Notes under the pieces: model-generated
What the model was told of the DNA's origin: nothing
The model's input: only the letters and a program-made list of their open reading frames with translations
Databases searched by the model: none
In this document: positions 8,557 through 16,794 of the stretch, in pieces
Numbering within the stretch: position 1 is the stretch's first letter
How the letters are laid out: every line of letters begins with the position of its first letter
NCBI RefSeq assembly: GCF_024213665.1
Contig: NZ_JANAVP010000029.1
Location: 1 to 64,000, forward strand
DNA: 64,000 nt
Direction of reading: 5' to 3'
DNA from: Streptomyces sp. A3M-1-3
GTDB taxonomy: Bacteria > Actinomycetota > Actinomycetes > Streptomycetales > Streptomycetaceae
Translations under genes and position numbers: made by a program

Positions 8557-9132
8557 TCACCGGCGGGCAGTGCGCCGTTCGGCCTCGTCCTTGACCGACG
8601 TCAGCGAGGCCGCAACGGTCTCCTCCCAGCGCCTGGCCACCAGATGCCCCCAGCATTGCCCGACCGCCCACAGGTCGGTGCCAAGCTCTCCCTCGTACAC
8701 CAGGCGGGTCCCCGCGGCCTCCTCGTGCAGGGTGAAAGACTCGACGACGTACGGCACCGGACCGCGCACCAGGCGGAAGCCGACGCACTCGGGCCGGGTG
8801 AACCGCACCGTCTCCAAGGTGACGGCCTTCCACCGACTGCTCAGCGGGGTGTAGTGGGCGGCGAGCACCATGTCGCTGCCGCGCTCCAGTACCTGGACCT
8901 TCTCCCGCATCGCCCTCGTCGTCCGCCCCAGATACGGCTGGGCGATCACGTCGAAGACGACGTCCCGGGGTGCTGCGATGTCCACGGTCTGAGGCCCGAG
9001 CGGCCGGATGCGCCGGCCCATACCGAGATCGACCGGCAGCGCGCCGGTGACCAGCCCCATGTAGCTGCCTGCGGCGACGGCTGCGGCGCCCGCGGTCCAG
9101 GCCGCCGCCCGGGCGACGCGACGGTAGGTCAC
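8557..9132 (-). CDS. SRPBCC-family protein with N-terminal membrane segment
   Basis: 191 residues from a GTG that overlaps the DUF427 stop (GTGA). A hydrophobic N terminus (about 8-30) is followed by a START/Bet v1-like SRPBCC fold: VDIAAPRDVVFDVIAQPYLG, then LVYEGELGTDLWAVGQCW, then a C-terminal amphipathic helix ending in KDEAERRTARR. Such proteins bind hydrophobic ligands or form polyketide cyclase-like folds. No specific ligand can be assigned. It forms a two-gene operon with the DUF427 protein upstream. Confidence 0.78.
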   Translation of the reverse strand: MTYRRVARAAAWTAGAAAVAAGSYMGLVTGALPVDLGMGRRIRPLGPQTVDIAAPRDVVFDVIAQPYLGRTTRAMREKVQVLERGSDMVLAAHYTPLSSRWKAVTLETVRFTRPECVGFRLVRGPVPYVVESFTLHEEAAGTRLVYEGELGTDLWAVGQCWGHLVARRWEETVAASLTSVKDEAERRTARR

Positions 9133-9431
9133 GGTGCGCTCTCCGGCTCGCCCTCGACCCGCACGCCCTGCCAGAACGCGACATGGTTCTTGATCCGGCG
9201 CGCGAGCGGGCTGGGGTGCGGGTAGTACCAGGCCGCGTTCGGACAGGCCCGCCCGTCGACCGTGACGGTGTAATACCGGGCGAGCCCCTTCCAGAAGCAC
9301 AACGACCGAGAGCGACTCTCGCTGAAGTACTCGCGGTGCAGCGCCTCAGGTGGGAAGTAGTGGTTACCCTCGACGATCACCGTGCTCGCGGCCTCCGCGA
9401 TCACCGTGCCGTTCCATACAGCCCGAAGCAT
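9129..9431 (-). CDS. DUF427 domain-containing protein
   Basis: 100 residues. The DUF427 pattern spans nearly the whole protein: AVWNGTVIAEA, VEGNHYFPPEAL, CFWKGLARYYTV and AAWYYPHPSPLA. Of three candidate ATGs I take 9431, because GAGGAG lies 7 nt upstream of it; the earlier ATGs at 9446 and 9437 would be badly spaced. It is followed in a GTGA overlap by the SRPBCC protein. The biochemical function of DUF427 is not established. A GTGA-N6-TCAC palindrome lies 80-93 bp upstream. Confidence 0.85.
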   Translation of the reverse strand: MLRAVWNGTVIAEAASTVIVEGNHYFPPEALHREYFSESRSRSLCFWKGLARYYTVTVDGRACPNAAWYYPHPSPLARRIKNHVAFWQGVRVEGEPESAP

Positions 9432-9507
9432 GGCCATGCTCCTCATCGTGCGCCAGGCCGGGATGTTCCCCGGCGCTGATCACGCTATGCCTGGCCGACG
9501 GGGTGGT

Positions 9508-9735
9508 TCAGTGACGGCGCTCACCGTTCGCCGTGTCATTCGCCCTGATGAGGATGCGGCAGATGTCGGCGTCGGCGCAGTCGGCCGGATCGCCTCGGGG
9601 CTGCCGGCGAGGCGACGACGCGCAGGGCCGCTCGGGTGACTCGGAGTTCGCCCTGGCGCCGGTCGATGTCGGCGAGATGCTGGTCGATGAGTGCCGTGAC
9701 GTGCTCGCAGGAGGCTGCTCCGTCATCCCGCTTCC
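9508..9735 (-). pseudogene. C-terminal remnant of a MerR-family regulator
   Basis: One frame encodes CEHVTALIDQHLADIDRRQG and ELRVTRAAL. A different frame downstream encodes DPADCADADICRIL and ends at TGA 9508-9510. Together they give the C-terminal helix and Cys-containing tail of a heavy-metal type MerR protein. The frame change lies around 9600-9640. No N-terminal winged helix is found upstream, so the gene is both truncated and shifted. It probably once belonged to the metal-responsive genes of this region. Confidence 0.65.
9511..9524. promoter_or_regulatory. putative Crp/Fnr operator GTGACGGCGCTCAC
   Basis: A perfect GTGA-N6-TCAC palindrome 80-93 bp upstream of the DUF427 start. It overlaps the last codons of the MerR remnant, so it could be fortuitous. 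It matches the two other sites near the Crp-type gene. Confidence 0.45.
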
Positions 9736-9974
9736 GGTGACATCGCGTGCGGGCCCTCCACCAGAGGGTCGTCCGCCGGGGCGGGGACAGTCCGCTGCGT
9801 GCAGTGGGCAGCAGCGCGGCATCCAAGAGAGTCAGCCCGTCTACAGCAGCACGAACTACCCGGGCCGCTGGGACAGATAGACGTCGAAGCCGCGGCGAAC
9901 GCCTGTACCGCCAGCGCGCTCCAAATAAGAGAGACGCTGAGAAGCAGCTTCTTAAGCGCGCCTCCGCGCGCTGC

Positions 9975-10211
9975 TTACCGCCGGTTCTTGCGCAGCACGT
10001 CAATCAGATCCTGGACGGTCACGACCTTGTCCCCCTCTTCATCGCTGACCTCGATCTCCAACTCCTGTTGGGCATTAATGATGAGGTCAACACGATCCTC
10101 CTCGGTTCCGCCAAGGTCATCGATGAACGCGTCGCTGTTCTTGATGTCGGCTACGTTCACACCCACTAGTTCGGAAGTGACGTCCTTGACGTGGTTTTCG
10201 ATGTCATCCAT
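9975..10211 (-). CDS. acyl carrier protein-like protein lacking the phosphopantetheine serine
   Basis: 78 residues, with the length and acidic four-helix layout of an acyl carrier protein: VTSELVGVNVADIKNSDAFI, then helix II, then VSDEEGDKVVTVQDLIDVLR. At the attachment site, where AcpP reads LGADSLD, this protein reads LGGTEED, so the DSL serine is absent. It therefore cannot be phosphopantetheinylated in the normal way. GGAGGAG precedes the ATG at good spacing and the frame is clean, so it looks like a maintained gene. It may act as a scaffold or decoy rather than a carrier. It is far from any fatty-acid gene; the nearest biosynthetic genes start at 19.2 kb. Confidence 0.78.
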   Translation of the reverse strand: MDDIENHVKDVTSELVGVNVADIKNSDAFIDDLGGTEEDRVDLIINAQQELEIEVSDEEGDKVVTVQDLIDVLRKNRR

Positions 10212-10269
10212 GGCCGTACTCCTCCGATCGGGGGGCGGCACCCTTGCGGCACCCGAGATGACTCTAACC

Positions 10270-10294
10270 GTAAGTGACCTGTCGCACACTTTAC
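10270..10294. promoter_or_regulatory. inverted repeat upstream of the ACP-like gene
   Basis: GTAAGTG (10270-10276) and CACTTTAC (10287-10294) form an imperfect inverted repeat about 60-80 bp upstream of the ACP-like start. It may be an operator. Confidence 0.3.
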
Positions 10295-10432
10295 GCAATC
10301 ACTTGCTGGAGGCCCTCGGCGCGTCGGCGGAGCCGGGGGTGCGAGCCGTAAGCGAGTGATCCGAGAGGCTGAACTCCCGGCTGCGCTGCGTCGCCATACG
10401 GTCACCAATCAGCTCTTACGCCTGGTCAGGCG

Positions 10433-10447
10433 TACACTTCACGTGTA
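10433..10447. promoter_or_regulatory. TACAC-N5-GTGTA palindrome upstream of small gene
   Basis: A perfect 5-bp inverted repeat with a 5-nt spacer, ending 18 bp before the ATG at 10465 and just before its ribosome-binding site. It is a possible operator. Confidence 0.3.
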
Positions 10448-10464
10448 GCCGCGTGGGAGGCGTC

Positions 10465-10761
10465 ATGCGTCGGACAATGCGAACCGGGCGGTTTCGTGTC
10501 GGATTCGGTCGCCGTCCGGTGCCGCCGATTGACGGCTCCATCACCCGCGAACGCTTCGCCATAGACATCGCGGAGGGGTTGATGGGCGTCGGGGTCCCGT
10601 TCAGGCGCGGCTGCAGCGCCCTCGGGTTCCGCGTGGTCGTCACAGACAGGGACAGCGGTCGGCGCCAGTATGTCTCCGAGAACTACACCCACGACCTCGC
10701 GTACGTCGACGGTGAAAAATACGTCACCAAACTGATCACTGGTACCAAGAGAGTGAAGTAG
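10465..10761 (+). CDS. small hypothetical protein
   Basis: 98 residues from an ATG preceded by GGGAGG at 5 nt. The N terminus is Arg-rich (RRTMRTGRFRVGFGRRP), followed by a probable helix (RERFAIDIAEGLMGVG) and a mixed beta-like C-terminal half (LGFRVVVTDRDSGRRQYV, then YVDGEKYVTKL). There is no Cys cluster or membrane segment. I do not recognise the family. Codon use is typical of the genome, which favours a real gene. It stands alone between the ACP-like gene and the ABC pseudogene. Confidence 0.5.
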   Translation: MRRTMRTGRFRVGFGRRPVPPIDGSITRERFAIDIAEGLMGVGVPFRRGCSALGFRVVVTDRDSGRRQYVSENYTHDLAYVDGEKYVTKLITGTKRVK

Positions 10762-10962
10762 ACCCTTCGGTCAGCGCAGCCGGGGTCGACGAAGGGCACG
10801 CGAGAAGGCCCTTCCGGATGACGAGTTGATGTGTCCGGGCTGCGACGGCTCGTTGCGGCTGTGGGGGTGGGCACGTTCGCGCGTTCAACGTCGCCCAACA
10901 ACCACCCGTGATGCTGCTCAGTCCCGTCGTACCGCTGGTGCGTGCGGGCGAGAGGCGGGCGG

Positions 10963-11612
10963 TCAGTCGACGACAAGCACCGTCGTGGTACCCGCCGCCC
11001 CTTCGACGGTGTCACGCAGCGCCGCCTCGTTGACGCGTCGAGCCGGCCGGTGGCCTCGTCCAGCAGCAGGAGCCGAGGGCGGCGCACCAGGGCACGGGCG
11101 ATGGCGACGCGCCGGCCTTCGCCGCCAGAGAGCTTGGTGCCGCGGTGGCCGACCAGCGCGTCCAGGCCCTTGGGGAGACGGGCGAGCAGGCCGTCGAGGC
11201 GAGTCGTCTTCAGCACCCGGCGCACCGCGGAGTAATCCCCGTCAGGGTTGCCGAGCAACAGATTGTTGCGCAGGGTGCCGGACGGCACAGGGGCCTGTTC
11301 CACGTATCCGATGGCGGCGCGGAGTTGGGGTATCCCCCGGTCCGCGAGGTCTCGGCCCTCCGCCTCGACGCGGCCCGACATCGGTTCGTAGAACCGCTCG
11401 ATGAGGGAGAACACTCTGGTCTTGCCTTCGCCGGAGGGGCCGACGAAGGCGGTCATGCCGCGCCGCGGCACGCTGAAGCTCACGCCGTGGTGGACGGGAG
11501 GCAGGTCTTCGGCGTAGTGGAAGCGGACCTGCTCGTCTCCCGGCTGGGCAGCGGCACCGCCTCTGCGGGCGGCTCGGCCGGTAGCCGCTGTTGCGAGCCG
11601 TTCCGACCCCGT
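10963..11612 (-). pseudogene. truncated, frameshifted ABC exporter nucleotide-binding domain
   Basis: The reading frame holds a complete set of ABC motifs: Walker A GPSGEGKT, Q-loop YVEQ, signature LSGGEGRRVAIARAL and Walker B LLLLDEAT. Upstream, RFHYAEDLPPVHHGVSF is the usual start of an exporter NBD, but the preceding transmembrane domain is missing. After LDAST a +1 shift is needed to continue as EAALRDTVEGAAGTTVLVVD, and that frame stops at TGA 10963-10965, just before the H-loop. The gene has therefore lost its membrane domain and its last segment. It is unlikely to work. Confidence 0.75.
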
Positions 11613-11648
11613 CGTGCCGCGGTCGATCTTCAGGAACCCAGCGGACCT

Positions 11649-13253
11649 TTAGAGTTCCTGGATGTTCAGGTGCTTCACCACGTCCTGGAACAGCCGCTCG
11701 CCGTCCTCGGCGGCCTTGCCCTTGGCGGGCATCGTCACTTCCAGCCGCCAGTAGACGTTCCTGTCGTTGACGTAGAGGTGATCGCGCCGACGGTGGCTGA
11801 GGTCCGTGGCGGAGGCGCCGTACCACTGATAGACCGTGGTGATCTGCGCAGCCGGTCTGCCCTGCTGGGATGCCTTCCGCGTCGAGGCCCTGGCCTTCTG
11901 CATGGTCTTCTCGGCGCCGGCCTCGTAGTAGTCCTCCCACCACTTGGCCTCCTCGGCGGCCGTACCGGTGTCCTTGCCGCCCGCCACCCGCTCCAGATGG
12001 ACGGTAAAGATCCCGCTGGGGTCGTTGAACACGATGTAACCGTCGTTGGCCCCGTCCACGTTGCGCTGGTAGTCCCTGGGCAGGGCCAGAGACGCCTTGA
12101 CAACCTCGCCCTCCTCCCTGACCACCCAGTGGGCGGGCGGGTCCTCGCTCGCGAAGGGGTTCGCGAGGAGCAGCACCAGGGCCAGTACTACGGCCAGCAC
12201 CCCGCTGCCCAGGCCCAGTTGAGCCTTGCGACTGATCCGACGGGTCTGCCGACCGCCCCCCGGGCCGCCGTGCGCGCCCGCGGGGAACAGTCCGGTCGAC
12301 TCCGGGGTGGACCGTGGCGGCCGCGCCACGCTCTGCAGCGTGTGACGGATCTCGGCGGCGGTCGGCCGCGCGGACGGGTTTTTGCGGAGCAGCTGCGTGA
12401 GGAGGATGCCGAACTCGCCGGAGCCGCGCGCGGGCGGTGCGGGCTCGGCGGAGAGCACGGCCTGGAGCGTGGCCGGGGTGGTGGAGCGGCGATACGGCGA
12501 CATGCCCTCGACCGCCGCGTACAGCACCACGCCCAGCGACCAGAGGTCGGACTCGGGCCCCGGCCGCTGCCCCAGCACCCGCTCCGGGGCTATGAATTCG
12601 GGCGAGCCGATGAATGCGCCGGCCTCGGTCAGCGCCTGCTCGCCCTCGATCTGCGCTATGCCGAAGTCGGTGAGCACCACCCGGCCGTGGCGGCCGAGCA
12701 GGACGTTGCCAGGCTTCACATCGCGGTGCAGGACTCCCTCCTCGTGCGCGGCGGACAGCGCGCCGAGGATGTCGAGGCCGATCCGGGCCGCCTCGCCCGG
12801 GTCCATGGTGCCCTCGGCAAGCTGGTCGGCGAGCGAGCTTCCGCGCACCAGTTCCATGACGATCCAGGGCCGTCCTTCCTCGACCACAACGTCGTGGACC
12901 GTGACGACCGACGGGTGGTCGATCTTGGCGGCGGCCCGCGCCTCACGCTGCATCCGCTGGTAGACGGTCTGGCGCTCCCACTCGGCCAGGTGATCGGGAA
13001 CGCGCGGCTCCTTAACGGCGACATCGCGGTCAACGACGACATCATGGGCCTTCCAGACGGTGCCCATACCGCCGTGGCCGAGGCGGGACTCGAGCCTGTA
13101 GCGGCCGCCTATCAGCCGCCCCGCGCCCGACTCGGCGACGCCCTCCCCGTGGCCGGGCGCCCGAGCGGCCCGCGTTGGCTCGTAGCTGCGCTGCGCCGGC
13201 GGCTGGAGACCGTAGCTGGTGGGCTTGTCCACCCCTCGCCCGTCGTTCGTCAT
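11649..13253 (-). CDS. transmembrane Ser/Thr protein kinase (PknB type)
   Basis: 534 residues. The kinase domain covers about 50-310, with glycine loop GHGGMGTVW, VAVKE lysine, catalytic HRDVKPGN, DFGIAQ and the activation end SPEFIAPE. A Pro/Gly linker and one transmembrane helix (about 365-387, LGLGSGVLAVVLALVLLL) follow. The extracellular domain of about 145 residues has no PASTA repeats and is of the mixed alpha/beta type seen in many Streptomyces kinases. All catalytic residues are present, so it should be active. No neighbouring substrate gene is obvious; the adjacent ABC fragment is a remnant. Confidence 0.9.
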   Translation of the reverse strand: MTNDGRGVDKPTSYGLQPPAQRSYEPTRAARAPGHGEGVAESGAGRLIGGRYRLESRLGHGGMGTVWKAHDVVVDRDVAVKEPRVPDHLAEWERQTVYQRMQREARAAAKIDHPSVVTVHDVVVEEGRPWIVMELVRGSSLADQLAEGTMDPGEAARIGLDILGALSAAHEEGVLHRDVKPGNVLLGRHGRVVLTDFGIAQIEGEQALTEAGAFIGSPEFIAPERVLGQRPGPESDLWSLGVVLYAAVEGMSPYRRSTTPATLQAVLSAEPAPPARGSGEFGILLTQLLRKNPSARPTAAEIRHTLQSVARPPRSTPESTGLFPAGAHGGPGGGRQTRRISRKAQLGLGSGVLAVVLALVLLLANPFASEDPPAHWVVREEGEVVKASLALPRDYQRNVDGANDGYIVFNDPSGIFTVHLERVAGGKDTGTAAEEAKWWEDYYEAGAEKTMQKARASTRKASQQGRPAAQITTVYQWYGASATDLSHRRRDHLYVNDRNVYWRLEVTMPAKGKAAEDGERLFQDVVKHLNIQEL

Positions 13254-13945
13254 GCGCCCATCATGGCCTGAGCGCCCGCGGCCGTTGCCACCGGGCCGCA
13301 GGCAGTTGTGCTTCCGAGACACAGGCCCGGCTCGGGCATTTCCGGTGGATCTTGCCCGGGCTCGGGCCGCCGCTCTGCTCCTGCCAGGCATGTGGTCAGG
13401 AGGAACCATCTCACTCGTACGGCCCCCGCCCGCATACCCGCCCCGCCGGGATGCCGGCATCGTGGCTGTGTAGCTGTAAGCCCGAATTGGGTGACGCGAA
13501 AGCAGCATGAAGGTGGGATGATCGCAGGTTTGCGCCCGCTACGCTGATCATGCGGCGCGGGGCCGTCTATGGGAGGGAACTGCCCCCGATGGTCCTGCGT
13601 CAACTCGTGATCGATGCCTGGTCGTGGCTGTCGTACAAGCCGGTGATGGCCGATGCCGGCCGCCCTGGGAACGGGGCGTTCCCCGAGCTCGCGGCGTCGT
13701 GGCTGCGCTGGAGCGGCGCGAGCTGGGGGACGCGGCGAATTTGGTCGACACGGCGCTGGGCTATCTGCTCGGGTCGGATCAGCAGATCGCGGTGGCGGGC
13801 GCGGAGCACGCGGACGAGGAGGCCCCGGAGCCGGGCGCGACGGAGGCCGCTGCCGCGCAGGAGCGGATGCGGAAGTGGGCTGCGGTCACCCCGGCCTGCT
13901 GCCTGGTCAGTCCCGGCCGGGACTGACCAGGGAGTTTGCGATGCC
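13254..13945. other. 692-bp stretch with no confident gene
   Basis: Between the kinase and ankyrin genes I find no recognisable family. The only coding-like part is the plus-strand frame ending at 13926, listed separately. Confidence 0.5.
13624..13926 (+). CDS. possible small hypothetical protein or gene remnant
   Basis: A 100-codon frame whose second half has strongly G/C third positions and a helical, acidic composition (VVAALERRELGDAANLVDTA, then EAAAAQERMRKWAAVT). No ribosome-binding site supports the first GTG; an internal GTG at 13699 is another candidate. It may be the 3' end of a lost gene. The function is unknown. Confidence 0.3.
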   Translation: MAVVQAGDGRCRPPWERGVPRARGVVAALERRELGDAANLVDTALGYLLGSDQQIAVAGAEHADEEAPEPGATEAAAAQERMRKWAAVTPACCLVSPGRD

Positions 13946-15388
13946 TTATGCCCCCAGGCCCCGCAGGTAAGCCGCCACGCGGTGCTTGCCGCCGTGCTCG
14001 GCCCAGCCGAGTGGGGTCGAGTCGTGCTCGGTGTTTTTGATCGTAGGGTCGGCCCCGAGTTCGATCAGCGTCCGGGCAGTCTCCACGTCGTCGTTCCAGG
14101 CCGCTTCGTGCAGCGGGGTGCTGCGGCGCAGGTGGTTCACGTCGAAGCCGAGCCCGGCGAGCAGCCGCACCGCCGCAGGCTTGCGCTGCTCGGCCGCACT
14201 GTTGATCATCTCCGGGGACCGGGCACGGGCTCGCGCCAGCAGTTCCGGGCCGAATCCGGCCACTGCGTCGGCGTCGGCGCGCATGCAGGCGGCGGTGAAC
14301 GCGTCCATCTCGTCCAGCACCGTTGAGGCGCCCGCCGCGGCGAGGATCTTCGCGACCTCGGTGTGTCCGTGCAGCAGGGCAAGCTCGTACGGTGTGCGTC
14401 CGCCGTACGCCGGATGCCCGCCGAGGCCGTCCACTTCGGCGCCGTGTGCGAGGAGCAGCCGGGCCCGCTGCGGGCCGCCCCGCAGTGCGGCGGTGGCCAG
14501 TTCGTCGCGCAGCAGCTGCTGCGGGGACTGCAGCGTCGGGCCCAGCCGGGCCTTCCACGGCCCGCCGTCGCCGCGTCCGAGGCCGAACTCCAGCAGCAGC
14601 TCAAGGTGGGCCGTGTCGTCCGAGAACGAGCCGCCGAGCCCAAGGTTGTACAGGGTCTGGCTGTCGTTGGGATCCGCCCCGGCTTCCAGCAGCAGCCTGG
14701 CCAGCGCCAGGCCCTGCGGATGAGGTGGCTGGTCGCCCTCCCCGCCGCCGAACGCGCCGGTGAGCGCGGTGAACGGGGAGGTCAGCCCGTCCCACAGGAA
14801 TCCGGCGTTCGGGTCGGCTCCGTGTTCGAGGAGGAGGCGGGCCGCCTCCACCGACCGTCCGGGAGACGCAAGGCGCGCGTAGGTCAGGTACAGCAGTGGC
14901 TCCCACCGGAAAGGACCGCCCTCCGTCCGGGCGCGCCGTGGATTCCCGGCCAGTGCTTCTGCGAGCGCCTCAGCCGATCCAGTGGCCGCCATCGTGAAGA
15001 CGTTCGCGGTGGGCAGTTCTGGATGCCGGGCCTGGATCAGATCGGCCTCCCGGGTCCGGCCCGGGGTGTCCGCGCCGTAGGTGAGGCAGGCGAGCCGCAG
15101 GAACTCCTCCGGCGGATCGTCGCTCGCCGGGGCCCGGTGCGGCGAGCGGGAGCACCGCTCGACGGTGCCGATGTGCTCCTTCAGCCTGGTCCAGCTCGAA
15201 AAGCCGTACATGCGGGCGGTGACGAGCTGCGCGTCGGACAGCTTGAGCGTCTGCGGCGGCCGGGGATGGAACTCGGTGACGAGGCCGAGCGCCGCAGGCA
15301 CTCCCGCCTTCACATACTGAAGGAGCGTCTTGGCCTGCTTGCGTAGCCGCTCGATGCTGGGGTTGTCGGGCAGGCAGTGAATGGGCAC
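13946..15388 (-). CDS. ankyrin repeat protein
   Basis: 480 residues from a GTG at 15388 that has GGGAGG 5-6 nt upstream; a longer start at 15424 lacks this. The N terminus (IHCLPDNPSIERLRKQAKTL) is the conserved opening of a Streptomyces ankyrin family. At least five ankyrin-type units are visible, for example EAARLLLEHGADPNA, LARLLLEAGADPND, RARLLLAHGAEVDG and TARTLIELGADPT. These proteins bind other proteins, but no partner is indicated. No signal peptide or membrane segment is present. It stands alone. Confidence 0.88.
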   Translation of the reverse strand: MPIHCLPDNPSIERLRKQAKTLLQYVKAGVPAALGLVTEFHPRPPQTLKLSDAQLVTARMYGFSSWTRLKEHIGTVERCSRSPHRAPASDDPPEEFLRLACLTYGADTPGRTREADLIQARHPELPTANVFTMAATGSAEALAEALAGNPRRARTEGGPFRWEPLLYLTYARLASPGRSVEAARLLLEHGADPNAGFLWDGLTSPFTALTGAFGGGEGDQPPHPQGLALARLLLEAGADPNDSQTLYNLGLGGSFSDDTAHLELLLEFGLGRGDGGPWKARLGPTLQSPQQLLRDELATAALRGGPQRARLLLAHGAEVDGLGGHPAYGGRTPYELALLHGHTEVAKILAAAGASTVLDEMDAFTAACMRADADAVAGFGPELLARARARSPEMINSAAEQRKPAAVRLLAGLGFDVNHLRRSTPLHEAAWNDDVETARTLIELGADPTIKNTEHDSTPLGWAEHGGKHRVAAYLRGLGA

Positions 15389-15645
15389 AAGGGCCTCCCT
15401 TCCGTCTGCGCCTGGTGTCCGCATGATCAGGCCGGAAAAGAGGTCGGGCCGGGGGGTCGACGAGCATCAGGTGGGCTTTGCCCTTCCCGCGGACCGGACG
15501 CGCCCTGAGCGCACGCCCACCCTATGCCAGCAGGCGCACACCTGCGCAGGCTCTCCGCCAGAGTCCGTGCGCGCCACGAAACCGCAGGGCGGTCCACCGG
15601 ATCTCGTCGCGAGCCGGGAGATCCACGTGGTCATCTCGGGGTCGG

Positions 15646-15933
15646 CTACGACGAACTGACGGCTCCCGACGCAGCCGAGCGGGCCCGCCACCCCGCTCTG
15701 GTGGCGTGGATTCGTGAGCAGGGCGCGAAGTCCGCCGCCGACAGGGCACAGCAACCTCGGCCCGCGGCGCGCCGAGCCGCGGCCGGGCCGTGCACGTTGC
15801 TGCCGGCCCGGCGCAGCCCCGGGTTGGTGGCCAGCAGCGTCAGCAGAGGGCGCAGCAGCCAGAGCTTGACGCCGGGGGCGCGGTTGACGGTGTCGGTGAA
15901 GCGGGCGGCGATCTTCTGGGTGTCGGTGTTCAC
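15646..15933 (-). CDS. small hypothetical protein
   Basis: 95 residues from a GTG with GGAAGGA about 8 nt upstream. The first 50 residues look structured (TQKIAARFTDTVNRAPGVKL, then LLRPLLTLLATNPGLRRAG). The rest is Arg/Ala/Cys-rich and may be read-through of non-coding sequence or a frameshifted tail. No family is recognised. The stretch 15389-15645 next to it has only short coding-like fragments on either strand. Confidence 0.35.
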   Translation of the reverse strand: MNTDTQKIAARFTDTVNRAPGVKLWLLRPLLTLLATNPGLRRAGSNVHGPAAARRAAGRGCCALSAADFAPCSRIHATRAGWRARSAASGAVSSS

Positions 15934-16007
15934 AGCGGGTCCTTCCCTTCCCTGACAACGGACGGGTCTGATGCATTCCGACCGTAGGGTCTGCCCCGGG
16001 GTGAGGG

Positions 16008-16454
16008 TCAAGCCCGCAGGTCGCAGCCGCGCGGATCACCGGCCCAGCACAGGTCGCCCTCCGCCAACTCCGCTTGGTGCACGGTCTCGAACTTCTCGAT
16101 CCGGTCGAGGATCTGCTGCTGGGCGGCGATGCGCTGCCGTAGCCGCTCGCGGGAGCGGTGCAGCAGCTCGGCCAGGTGCGAGCCGACCGGCCCGTCGGGG
16201 CCGTCGAGATAGGCGGTGGTCAGCTGGCGGATCTCGGCCACGGTCAGCCCGAGGCCGCGCAGCTCGCCGATGAACCGCACACACCACAGGGCATCGGTGT
16301 CGTACAAGCGGTAATTCGAGGGACTGCGGCCGAGGGTGTAGATCAGCCCGAGATCGGTGTACTCGCGCAGGGCCTTGACGGGCACGCCGGTGCGGCGGGA
16401 CAGCTCCCCGACCGTCATCGCGCGCGTACGAACCACGGGTCGGCTCGTCTCCAT
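16008..16454 (-). CDS. MerR-family transcriptional regulator
   Basis: 148 residues. The winged-helix N terminus (MTVGELSRRTGVPVKALREY, then SNYRLYDTDAL) and a long dimerisation helix are typical of MerR. The tail carries two cysteines (DLCWAGDPRGCDLRA) that could complete a metal site, together with Cys39-like positions on the partner subunit. It lies directly downstream of the HMA protein and TauE-cupredoxin genes on the same strand, so it probably senses the metal they handle. The effector metal (Cu, Hg or other) cannot be read from the sequence. Confidence 0.85.
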   Translation of the reverse strand: METSRPVVRTRAMTVGELSRRTGVPVKALREYTDLGLIYTLGRSPSNYRLYDTDALWCVRFIGELRGLGLTVAEIRQLTTAYLDGPDGPVGSHLAELLHRSRERLRQRIAAQQQILDRIEKFETVHQAELAEGDLCWAGDPRGCDLRA

Positions 16455-16530
16455 GAGTGCCTCCGTTCCGTCGCCGTCCGCTCAGCCCGCGCAGCAGGAG
16501 AGCTTGGCGACGTCCGCGGGCACGTGCAGG

Positions 16531-16794
16531 TCAGTGGGCGATGCGCGCGGTGTAGTCCCCGGCCACTTCCACCGCAGCGACGAGCGCAGCGGTGTCCACG
16601 TTGCTGCCCTCTTCCAGGAGGACGACGCTGCGTCCGGTACGCACATCGGTGGCGGCCGAACGCACTCCCGGGAGGTCCTCCAGCTCGTCGTCGATGATCA
16701 GTCCGCAGCTGTTGCAGTGCATGCCCTCGATGAGAAGCACCACCTGTGGGGCGGTGTCGGCTTCGGTCTTGCCCTTGCGGCTGAACAGCTTCAT
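16531..16794 (-). CDS. heavy-metal-associated (HMA) chaperone-like protein
   Basis: 87 residues with a ferredoxin-like HMA domain. The metal motif is GMHCNSC, near residue 24, in the position of the family's GMxCxxC. A short charged N-terminal extension (FSRKGKTEAD) precedes it. The ATG overlaps the stop of the TauE-cupredoxin gene (ATGA, 16791-16794), so the two are translated together. It probably ferries a thiophilic metal in the cytoplasm to or from that membrane protein. Confidence 0.85.
   Translation of the reverse strand: MKLFSRKGKTEADTAPQVVLLIEGMHCNSCGLIIDDELEDLPGVRSAATDVRTGRSVVLLEEGSNVDTAALVAAVEVAGDYTARIAH

Noticed and set aside
16495..16530. DVAKLSCCAG reading on the minus strand as a separate gene end
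   Set aside because: Only about ten codons are visible before TGA; it could be a remnant tail but is too short to claim.
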